Shown here: positions 7,355-14,004 of the stretch, piece by piece | How the letters are laid out: each line of letters opens with the position of its first letter | Numbering within the stretch: the stretch's first letter is position 1 | From: an uncultured Bacteroidales bacterium | Lineage (GTDB): Bacteria > Bacteroidota > Bacteroidia > Bacteroidales > Bacteroidaceae | NCBI GenBank assembly: GCA_945837185.1 | Contig: CAMAMZ010000036.1 | Coordinates: 1-15,713, forward strand | DNA: 15,713 bases | Reading direction: 5' to 3' | Translations under genes and position numbers: made by a program | Notes under the pieces: model-generated | The model's input: the letters and a program-made list of their open reading frames with translations, nothing else | Databases searched by the model: none | What the model was told of the DNA's origin: nothing

Positions 7355-7365
7355 GTGTAACTTTG
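7334..7365 (+). promoter_or_regulatory. ileS promoter
   Basis: A -33 TTTG (7334-7337), a 20-nt spacer and a -7 TAACTTTG (7358-7365) match the Bacteroidetes promoter consensus. The start site would be near 7371, giving an ileS leader of about 35 nt. The spacer contains the right arm of an 11-bp inverted repeat (7339-7349). Confidence 0.75.
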
Positions 7366-7380
7366 CCCGCATTAATAATA

Positions 7381-7413
7381 ATGTATAAAAATCAAGTACT
7401 GGTATATGGCTAA
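7381..7413 (+). other. Possible 10-codon upstream reading frame overlapping the ileS start
   Basis: An ATG at 7381 opens a frame MYKNQVLVYG that ends at TAA 7411-7413, overlapping the ileS ATG (7406) by 8 nt in another frame. It lies wholly within the predicted leader. It contains no Ile codon, so classical attenuation by isoleucine starvation is not supported. It may be chance, or a translational-coupling device. Confidence 0.2.
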
Positions 7414-10400
7414 GAAGTTTGCCGAGCACAACGAATTGAATCTCGTTGAAACCAACAAGGAGGTATTGGCAGCGTGGGAGCGTAATGATATCTTCCACAA
7501 GAGTGTTGACGAAAGAGAAGGGAATCCACAATTTATTTTCTTTGAAGGTCCTCCTTCTGCCAACGGTCATCCCGGTATCCATCATGTTTTGGCACGTTCT
7601 ATCAAAGATACGTTTAACCGCTACAAAACGATGCGTGGCTTTCAAGTTCATCGTAAGGCAGGATGGGATACGCACGGACTTCCCGTTGAGTTGGGTGTTG
7701 AAAAGGAACTGGGTATCACAAAAAAGGATATCGACAACAAGGCTTCAAAGAAGTATATCTCGACCGAAGAGTACAACCGCAAGTGTCGCGAGAACGTGAT
7801 GAAGTTTACTGCGGAATGGCGTCAGCTTACAGAAGAGATGGGCTATTTCGTTGATCTCGACCACCCCTATATCACGTACGACAACAAATATATTGAAACC
7901 CTCTGGTGGTTGCTCAAGCAGCTCTACAATAAGGGGATGCTCTACAAGGGCTATACCATTCAGCCATACAGTCCGGCTGCAGGTACGGGCTTGTCAAGTC
8001 ATGAGCTGAACCAACCGGGATGTTACCGCGATGTGAAAGACACAACGGTGACAGCCCAGTTTGCCATTACCGATTTCGGAAAGATAGCTGCCGACAAGGA
8101 GTTGCTGTGCGCATGGGGTGAGCCTTACCTGATAGCATGGACCACCACACCTTGGACTTTGCCTTCTAACGTGGCACTCTGCGTAGGACCGAAGATTGAC
8201 TATGTGGCCATTCAAACCTATAATGCCTACAACGAGCGTCCGATGACGCTCATTATGGCCGAACCTTTGGTGAATGCCTATCTTGCACCTGAAGGAAACA
8301 TTACCGATGGGGGCGAACTGCCCGAGTATAAGCGGGGCGACAAATATGTGCCGTATAAGATTGTGGCACAGTATAAGGGTACCGACCTTGAGGGTATTCG
8401 CTATCGCCAGCTTATGCCATGGGTGAAACCTGTGGAGAAGGTGAATGATTTGGCTCCGGCTTTCGTGAACGAATATGCGGCTGCTCACCCTGAGAAGGTG
8501 TTTGTGGGTGAAACAGGACGTGACCGTTTCGTGGAAATGGCAGATGAGGCTTTCCGTGTCATCTTGGGTGATTATGTGACAACGGAAGATGGTACGGGTA
8601 TCGTGCATATTGCGCCTACCTTTGGTGCCGACGATGCCAAGGTGGCGAAAGATGCACATGTGCCTGCCCTGTACCTGATATCCAAGAAGGGCGAGAACCG
8701 GCCAATGGTGGATTTGCAGGGAAAATATTACTTGATAGATGAATTGGATGCCCGGTTCGTGAAGGCATGTGTAGACCAGAAAGCCTATGGGCATCATGCC
8801 GGTGACTATGTGAAGAATGCCTATGACCCTAAATACAATCAAAACGGTGTGTGGGATAAGAAAGCCTCGGAAAAGGAGGAAGACCTGAACATCGTGCTTT
8901 GTATGGAGATGAAACAAGAGGGTAGTGCCTTCAAAATCGAGAAGCATGTGCATAACTATCCGCATTGTTGGCGCACGGACAAGCCTGTGCTTTATTATCC
9001 GCTCGACTCTTGGTTCATCAGAGATACTGCGGCTAAGGAGCGGATGGTGGAACTGAACAAAACCATTAACTGGCAACCGGAATCAACGGGAAGCGGACGT
9101 TTTGGCAACTGGTTAGAGAACCTGAACGACTGGAACCTTTCGCGCTCACGCTTCTGGGGAACACCGCTGCCTATCTGGCGTGATGAAAACCGCAATGAGA
9201 AATGTATAGGGAGTGTTGAGGAACTCTATGCAGAGATAGAGAAAGCGGTAGCCGCCGGTGTCATGGCAAGTAACCCGCTTAAAGAAAAGGGTTTTGTGGT
9301 GGGCGATTATTCGCAAGAGAACTATGATAGGATTGATTTGCACAGACCTTATGTAGACCATATTGTTTTGGTGAACGAGGATGGACAGCCCATGTATCGT
9401 GAGACAGATTTGATCGACGTGTGGTTTGATAGTGGCTCTATGCCGTACGCACAGCTGCATTATCCTTTTGAAGGGGAGATGGCACGTGGCACAGAGGCCG
9501 ACCGTGAGGCTTTGGTGCATTCTACCTATGAAGGGACACCTATTCCACCGGCGTTCTTCCCGGCCGACTTTATCAATGAGGGTGTTGACCAGACCCGTGG
9601 TTGGTTCTTTACCTTACATGCCATTGCTACAATGGTGTTCGATAGTGTGGCCTTCAAAAATGTGATCTCTACAGGACTGGTGCTGGATGCCAAAGGAAAT
9701 AAGATGAGTAAGCATGTGGGTAATGTGACCAATCCGTTTGAGATGATGGATACCTATGGCGCTGATCCCGTGAGATTCTATATGATGACCAATAGCGAGC
9801 CTTGGGACAACCTGAAGTTTGACCCGGCTGGTGTGGACGAGGTGCGCAGAAAGCTCTTTGGCACATTATATAATACGTATAGCTTCTTTGCCCGCTATGC
9901 CAATGTGGATGGCTTCGACCCGGAAGGTGCATTGCAGGCTGATGCCGTCGCTGAGCGCCCGGAGATTGACCGATGGATCATTTCAAGGGTGAACTCGTTG
10001 GTGCAAGGTGTGGAAAAACAACTGGACAATTACGATCCTACAAGGGCAGGAAGATTGATCGATGATTTCGTGAACGATGACCTTAGTAACTGGTTCGTTC
10101 GTTTGAACCGTAAACGTTTCTGGGGCAAGGAGATGAGTCGCGACAAACTCAATGCTTATCACACCTTGTATGAATGTTTGATGACGGTGGCCAAACTGCT
10201 GGCTCCCTTTGCACCTTTCTATGCCGACCAGCTGTATCATGACCTGGGTGGGAAACTGGAGAGTGTGCATCTGGAAAAATTCCCGGAGGTTGATGAGGCT
10301 GCCATAGAGAAATCGATGGAGGCAAGAATGGAAATGGCCCAGAAGATTACTTCCATGACCTTGGCGCTGCGAAGAAAGGTGAACATCAAAGTGCGTCAGC

Positions 10401-11044
10401 CACTGGCCCAGATTATGATTCCTGCCATCGACGAAGAGCAACGCAAGAATATCGAGGCAGTGAAGGAGCTGATCATGAGCGAAGTGAATGTGAAGTCGCT
10501 CGACTTCGTGGAGAATGCCGGCTTCTTGGTAAAGAAGGTGAAATGTAATTTCCGTGTGATGGGAAAGAAATATGGCAAGCTCATGAAAGGTGTGGCTGCC
10601 TATATGACGGCTTTGTCGCAAGAGGATATCGCTACGCTCGAAACGGAAGGCACGCTTTCGTTTGATGTGGAGGGACAGCCGATTGTGGTGGATGCTGCCG
10701 ACGTGGAAATCATCAGCGAGGATATTCCGGGATGGTTGGTGGCCAACGACGGAAACCTCACGGTGGCTTTGGAGGTTGAACTCACCGATGAACTTCGCAA
10801 TGAGGGTATGGCTCGCGAACTGATTAACCGTATCCAGAATATCAGAAAGGATATTGGGTTGGAAATCGTCGATCGCATCAAGGTTACCATCGCATCGCAG
10901 GAGCAGACGGATGCCGCTATTGCTGCATTTGGAGAGTATATCCAGTCGCAGGTGTTGGCAGATGCCATCGTGATAGCGGAGAATGATGGTGTGATGACGG
11001 AGTTTGATGATTTTAGCATTGCCATCAAAGTCGAGAAGGTATAA
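7406..11044 (+). CDS. ileS: Isoleucyl-tRNA synthetase, eukaryote-like type 2
   Basis: IleRS charges tRNA-Ile with isoleucine in the cytoplasm and edits mischarged valine. The class I signature region is GPPSANGHPGIHH (48-60) and the second signature is KMSKH (766-770). The CP1 editing domain is visible through WTTTPWTLPSN (245-255) and GTGIVHIAPTFGADD (396-410), ending in the expected editing Asp. LIDVWFDSGSMP follows before the second half of the catalytic core. The C-terminal half holds the anticodon-binding helices. It ends without the CxxC zinc site typical of type 1 bacterial IleRS, which together with the motif variants points to type 2, a class associated with reduced mupirocin sensitivity. 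At 1212 aa it exceeds the more usual 1040-1150; part of the excess is insert sequence around 490-540. The ATG at 7406 is supported by the promoter and a normal MAKKFAEHNELNL start. Confidence 0.97.
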   Translation: MAKKFAEHNELNLVETNKEVLAAWERNDIFHKSVDEREGNPQFIFFEGPPSANGHPGIHHVLARSIKDTFNRYKTMRGFQVHRKAGWDTHGLPVELGVEKELGITKKDIDNKASKKYISTEEYNRKCRENVMKFTAEWRQLTEEMGYFVDLDHPYITYDNKYIETLWWLLKQLYNKGMLYKGYTIQPYSPAAGTGLSSHELNQPGCYRDVKDTTVTAQFAITDFGKIAADKELLCAWGEPYLIAWTTTPWTLPSNVALCVGPKIDYVAIQTYNAYNERPMTLIMAEPLVNAYLAPEGNITDGGELPEYKRGDKYVPYKIVAQYKGTDLEGIRYRQLMPWVKPVEKVNDLAPAFVNEYAAAHPEKVFVGETGRDRFVEMADEAFRVILGDYVTTEDGTGIVHIAPTFGADDAKVAKDAHVPALYLISKKGENRPMVDLQGKYYLIDELDARFVKACVDQKAYGHHAGDYVKNAYDPKYNQNGVWDKKASEKEEDLNIVLCMEMKQEGSAFKIEKHVHNYPHCWRTDKPVLYYPLDSWFIRDTAAKERMVELNKTINWQPESTGSGRFGNWLENLNDWNLSRSRFWGTPLPIWRDENRNEKCIGSVEELYAEIEKAVAAGVMASNPLKEKGFVVGDYSQENYDRIDLHRPYVDHIVLVNEDGQPMYRETDLIDVWFDSGSMPYAQLHYPFEGEMARGTEADREALVHSTYEGTPIPPAFFPADFINEGVDQTRGWFFTLHAIATMVFDSVAFKNVISTGLVLDAKGNKMSKHVGNVTNPFEMMDTYGADPVRFYMMTNSEPWDNLKFDPAGVDEVRRKLFGTLYNTYSFFARYANVDGFDPEGALQADAVAERPEIDRWIISRVNSLVQGVEKQLDNYDPTRAGRLIDDFVNDDLSNWFVRLNRKRFWGKEMSRDKLNAYHTLYECLMTVAKLLAPFAPFYADQLYHDLGGKLESVHLEKFPEVDEAAIEKSMEARMEMAQKITSMTLALRRKVNIKVRQPLAQIMIPAIDEEQRKNIEAVKELIMSEVNVKSLDFVENAGFLVKKVKCNFRVMGKKYGKLMKGVAAYMTALSQEDIATLETEGTLSFDVEGQPIVVDAADVEIISEDIPGWLVANDGNLTVALEVELTDELRNEGMARELINRIQNIRKDIGLEIVDRIKVTIASQEQTDAAIAAFGEYIQSQVLADAIVIAENDGVMTEFDDFSIAIKVEKV

Positions 11045-11060
11045 TATATATAATAGGTGT

Positions 11061-11093
11061 AGCCCACCCTGCAGCAACAGCAAGGGTGGGGCT
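11061..11093 (+). other. GC-rich intercistronic hairpin between ileS and the dksA-like gene
   Basis: AGCCCACCCT (11061-11070) pairs with AGGGTGGGGCT (11083-11093), a 10-bp stem with a single bulged G and a 12-nt loop that can close further by a GC/GC pairing. No T-run follows; the next bases are CCCTGAATG with the downstream ATG at 11100. It is therefore a poor intrinsic terminator and more likely an mRNA stability, processing or translation-control element. The rest of the 55-nt gap is AT-rich and shows no TAnnTTTG box. Confidence 0.6.
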
Positions 11094-11099
11094 CCCTGA

Positions 11100-11495
11100 A
11101 TGAAGCAGAATGATATGGAAAAGAAGTTACGTTATTCTGATGAGGAACTTGAGGAGTTCCGTAACATCATCAACGAGAAATTGGCCATAGCCCGCGACAG
11201 CTACACCAAGATGATGCGGCAGTTGATGAATCTTGACACAAACGATGTGGATGACACTTCTCCCACTTATAAAGCTTTGGAGGAGGGTAGTCTTACACAG
11301 TCGAAGGAAGAGTTGGTAAACATGGCTGCCAGACAGCAGAAGTTCATTCAAGGGCTGGAGGCTGCCATGACACGTATTGCCAATAAAACCTATGGCATTG
11401 ATAGAATGACGGGTGAGTTGATTCCTAAGGAGCGATTGCGTGCTGTGCCGCATGCCACACTGAGCGTTGCTTCGAAAAATGCCCGCCGTCATTAA
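11100..11495 (+). CDS. TraR/DksA-family protein lacking all zinc-finger cysteines
   Basis: A 131-aa protein of the Bacteroidetes DksA/TraR type, a family whose members bind the RNA polymerase secondary channel and alter promoter response to ppGpp. Residues 10-45 and 68-95 form a predicted helical hairpin (coiled coil) around an acidic tip, NLDTNDVDDTSP (44-55). The C-terminal globular part has the family pattern YGIDRMTGELIPKERLRAVP, but the protein contains no cysteine at all: the first CxxC position reads GIDRM and the second is LSVASK. The fold must be held without zinc. A second ATG at 11115 (MEKKL) is an alternative start. lspA begins 2 nt after the stop, so the two are translationally close. 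Placement between ileS and lspA is a gene order I recall as common in Bacteroidetes. The regulatory role is inferred from the family only. Confidence 0.85.
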   Translation: MKQNDMEKKLRYSDEELEEFRNIINEKLAIARDSYTKMMRQLMNLDTNDVDDTSPTYKALEEGSLTQSKEELVNMAARQQKFIQGLEAAMTRIANKTYGIDRMTGELIPKERLRAVPHATLSVASKNARRH

Positions 11496-11497
11496 TC

Positions 11498-12172
11498 ATG
11501 GGTAGCACTCGTTTGGGCCTTTCTAAAGGCTGGCTGTCGGTAGCAATCATTGTGTTGTTGCTGATGATTGACCAGGTCATCAAAATCTGGGTGAAAACCC
11601 ACATGTGTCTGGGAGAGGCAATCCGTGTGACGGATTGGTTCTATATAGATTTTATTGAAAACGCAGGAATGGCCTACGGAATGACTTTCATCAACAAGTT
11701 CTTTCTGAGTATTCTGCGTTTGGTGGCTATAGGTGTGATAGGATGGTATATTTGGAAACAGGTGCGGGAAAAGGCACGTTGGCGTTATATCGTACTCCTG
11801 TCGATGGTGTTGGCCGGAGCCGCAGGGAATATCCTCGACTCTATGTTCTACGGATTGGTATTCGATGTTTCAACGCAATATACCGTATCGACATGGGTGC
11901 CCTTCGGTACGGGGTATGCTGATTTCCTGATGGGAAAGGTGGTGGATATGTTCTATTTCCCATTGATTGTAACCACTTGGCCTGATTGGGTGCCATGGGT
12001 AGGTGGAAATGATTATATATTTTTCTCCCCTGTATTCAATTTCGCCGATGCTTGCATCAGTGTAGGTGTAGTGCTGTTGGTGTGTTGCTGTAGGAAGGAG
12101 TTGGAAACGATTTCCATCTTTTCCAAACCGGAAGCAGGGAATAAGGATGAGATAGAAGACAAATCGAAATGA
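11498..12172 (+). CDS. lspA: Lipoprotein signal peptidase LspA
   Basis: LspA is the inner-membrane aspartic peptidase that removes signal peptides from diacylglyceryl-modified prolipoproteins. Four hydrophobic segments are visible (about 13-31, 66-86, 97-113 and 179-198). Motifs in order: the first-helix MIDQVIK with Asp25, ENAGMAYG (54-61), GAAGNILDS with catalytic Asp114, GKVVDMFYF (146-154) and FNFADACIS with catalytic Asp184. At 224 aa it is longer than the E. coli enzyme (164 aa). The excess lies in a periplasmic insert at about 116-145, another at about 159-178 (Trp/Gly-rich), and a charged C-terminal tail. Such inserts are, as I recall, usual in Bacteroidetes LspA. The stop overlaps the ATG of the downstream lipoprotein gene by 4 nt (ATGA), implying coupled translation of the processing enzyme and a substrate. 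Confidence 0.96.
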   Translation: MGSTRLGLSKGWLSVAIIVLLLMIDQVIKIWVKTHMCLGEAIRVTDWFYIDFIENAGMAYGMTFINKFFLSILRLVAIGVIGWYIWKQVREKARWRYIVLLSMVLAGAAGNILDSMFYGLVFDVSTQYTVSTWVPFGTGYADFLMGKVVDMFYFPLIVTTWPDWVPWVGGNDYIFFSPVFNFADACISVGVVLLVCCCRKELETISIFSKPEAGNKDEIEDKSK

Positions 12173-13113
12173 AAGGTGGCTTTTCGTATTGGGTAGGCCT
12201 TTGGATGGTTGTGTTGCTGGCGGTTGCCTGTAAACCATCACTTCCCGAAGGGGTGGTATCTGAAAAGGAGATGGAGAATTTGCTCTACGACTACCATTTG
12301 TCGCAGGGTATGGCTGGCAAAAATGGTGAGCGGGGAGTATATCAGCGCATCTATTTAGATGCCGTGCTGAGGAAGCATGGCTTGAGCGAAAGTGATTTCA
12401 ACAAGTCGCTTTTGTATTATATGCGGCATGCGGCCATCTTAAGGCAGATATACGCGCGCTTGGACGACCGTTTCAAGGCTGAAGCGAATGCATTGGGTAT
12501 GTCGGCCTCTGACATGAGTGCGTATGGCTCTCTTTCCTCAACAGGCGATACCGCCAGTATTTGGAAAGAAGGGCGGTCGCAGGTGCTGACAAGAGCGGTG
12601 CCCTTCAACCATTATTCATTCAGTATCAAGGCAGATACAGCCTATCATGCAGGCGATAGGATTATTCTCAACTTCGATTGTAATTTCATTTATCAGGATG
12701 GCATGCGCAATGGGTGCGCCATGTTGGCTGTGGTATTCAAGAATGACAGCGTAGCGTCTTCCTATGTCATGCTGACAGCTGCCAACCATTATTCCATTTC
12801 TGTGGAAGATAGAAACAGGTTGGGTATCAAGCAGGTGAAGGGTTATTTCATGCTGGCAAACAGTCAGAGTAATATGGAGTCGGCAACCACATTGCAACTT
12901 ATGTTCTTGAATAATATTCAGATGGTTCGCATGCACGTCAAGAAGATCGACACTCCCCAAGAACCGAAGGATTCTGCAAAAGTTCAAGAACACATCAAGG
13001 AGGAGGCAAGGCCATTGCCGCCTTCTTCGGGACAGCTGCTCCCGCCACCTCGTCGTCGGGCTCCCTTGCGTCCGGCTCCTTCACCGGCAAATGCACAAAG
13101 AATCATTAAATAG
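12169..13113 (+). CDS. DUF4296-type lipoprotein
   Basis: A 314-aa predicted lipoprotein of unknown function. The signal peptide is followed by LLAVAC with the modified Cys at residue 21; the -3 position is Ala rather than Leu, acceptable but not ideal. The N-terminal part (about 24-120), with its EGVVSEKEMENLLYDYHLS start and helical character, matches the DUF4296 pattern found beside lspA in Bacteroidetes. The middle (about 140-265) looks beta-rich and may be a separate domain. The last 45 residues are rich in Pro and Arg (PPSSGQLLPPPRRRAPLRP) and probably disordered or periplasmic linker-like. Its ATG overlaps the lspA stop, and nadC follows after 23 nt. It should be anchored in the inner or outer membrane. 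Function cannot be stated from the sequence. Confidence 0.85.
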   Translation: MKGGFSYWVGLWMVVLLAVACKPSLPEGVVSEKEMENLLYDYHLSQGMAGKNGERGVYQRIYLDAVLRKHGLSESDFNKSLLYYMRHAAILRQIYARLDDRFKAEANALGMSASDMSAYGSLSSTGDTASIWKEGRSQVLTRAVPFNHYSFSIKADTAYHAGDRIILNFDCNFIYQDGMRNGCAMLAVVFKNDSVASSYVMLTAANHYSISVEDRNRLGIKQVKGYFMLANSQSNMESATTLQLMFLNNIQMVRMHVKKIDTPQEPKDSAKVQEHIKEEARPLPPSSGQLLPPPRRRAPLRPAPSPANAQRIIK

Positions 13114-13123
13114 TAATTTATAG

Positions 13124-13129
13124 AAAGGA
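13124..13129 (+). promoter_or_regulatory. Shine-Dalgarno-like site of nadC
   Basis: AAAGGA lies 7 nt upstream of the nadC ATG at 13137. Strong Shine-Dalgarno sites are uncommon in Bacteroidetes, so this supports the chosen start. It shares the 23-nt gap after the lipoprotein gene, which holds no promoter-like box. Confidence 0.5.
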
Positions 13130-13136
13130 TAAAGAC

Positions 13137-13985
13137 ATGTTGAGCGTTAATGAATTAGAAGACAAGCTGATTGATTTGGCTTTTGCTGAAGATATTGGTG
13201 ATGGTGACCATACCACCTTGTGCTGTATTCCAAAGGAAGCAATGGGAAAATCGCATTTGCTGATCAAAGAAGAAGGTATATTGGCTGGCGTGGAATTGGC
13301 AAAGAAGGTGTTTGACCGTTTTGACCCTACCATGGAGGTGGAAGTGTTGATACAGGATGGGAGTCATGTGAAGCCGGGAGACATTGCCATGGTTGTGACA
13401 GGAAAGACACAGTCGCTCCTGCAGACGGAGCGCCTGATGCTGAACATCATGCAGAGAATGAGCGGTATTGCTACCATGACGAATCGTTATGTGGAGCGGA
13501 TTGCCGGAACCGGTGCTCATGTGCTGGATACAAGAAAGACAACACCTGGTTTGAGAATGTTGGAAAAGCAGGCTGTGAAGATTGGTGGCGGTATGAACCA
13601 TCGCATCGGACTGTTTGATATGATTCTCCTCAAAGACAATCATGTGGATTTCTCAGGGGGTATAGCCAATGCTATCAATCGTTGTCATGCCTATCTGCAG
13701 GAGAAACAGCTGGATATCAAGATTGAAATAGAGGTGCGTAACTTCGACGAGTTGCAGCAGGTGTTGGCATGTGGAAGGGTGAACCGCATTATGCTGGATA
13801 ACTTCACGGTGAGTGACACGCGTAAGGCTGTGGAGTTGATAAACCATCGCTATGAGGTGGAATCAAGTGGCAATATCACCTTAGATACCATTCGCGACTA
13901 TGCGGAGCAGGGCGTGGACTATATATCGGTGGGTGCCTTGACTCATTCCGTGAAGGGACTTGATATGAGTTTCAAAGCATGTTAA
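13137..13985 (+). CDS. nadC: Nicotinate-nucleotide pyrophosphorylase (carboxylating) / quinolinate phosphoribosyltransferase
   Basis: NadC converts quinolinate and PRPP to nicotinate mononucleotide, CO2 and pyrophosphate, the point where the de novo route joins the NAD pathway. The 282-aa length is normal. Family signatures: AEDIGDGDHTT (17-27), ERLMLNIMQRMSGIAT (98-113), DTRKTTPGLR (131-140), GGGMNHR (150-156), LLKDNH (164-169), then EIEVRN and the C-terminal ISVGALTHS that closes the barrel. The substrate-binding Arg/Lys/His residues in these motifs all look intact. nadA and nadB are not in the window. It lies between the DUF4296-type lipoprotein and the C69 dipeptidase on the same strand with gaps of 23 and 19 nt, so cotranscription is likely but probably not functional coupling. 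Confidence 0.97.
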   Translation: MLSVNELEDKLIDLAFAEDIGDGDHTTLCCIPKEAMGKSHLLIKEEGILAGVELAKKVFDRFDPTMEVEVLIQDGSHVKPGDIAMVVTGKTQSLLQTERLMLNIMQRMSGIATMTNRYVERIAGTGAHVLDTRKTTPGLRMLEKQAVKIGGGMNHRIGLFDMILLKDNHVDFSGGIANAINRCHAYLQEKQLDIKIEIEVRNFDELQQVLACGRVNRIMLDNFTVSDTRKAVELINHRYEVESSGNITLDTIRDYAEQGVDYISVGALTHSVKGLDMSFKAC

Positions 13986-13990
13986 TCGTG

Positions 13991-13998
13991 AAGGGGGA
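13991..13998 (+). promoter_or_regulatory. Strong Shine-Dalgarno-like site of the C69 dipeptidase gene
   Basis: AAGGGGGA lies 6 nt upstream of the ATG at 14005, in the 19-nt gap after nadC. It is the most purine- and G-rich leader in the window, in a phylum where such sites are usually weak, and it fixes the start codon. Confidence 0.55.
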
Positions 13999-14004
13999 AG
14001 ATAC

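Noticed and set aside
7366..7405. T-box or other tRNA-sensing leader upstream of ileS
   Set aside because: The predicted leader is only about 35 nt, too short for a T-box, and no T-box core motif is visible.
7994..9076. Long open frames on the minus strand opposite ileS (also 9983-11083 and 6716-7675)
   Set aside because: They lie antisense to ileS and the esterase, whose protein families are clear. The translations are rich in His, Leu, Ile and Cys with no recognisable domain, as expected for shadows of coding DNA.
11045..11060. TATATAATA stretch after ileS as a promoter for the dksA-like gene
   Set aside because: It resembles a sigma-70 -10 box, but Bacteroidetes promoters use TAnnTTTG, which is absent here. 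Read-through from ileS is the simpler view.
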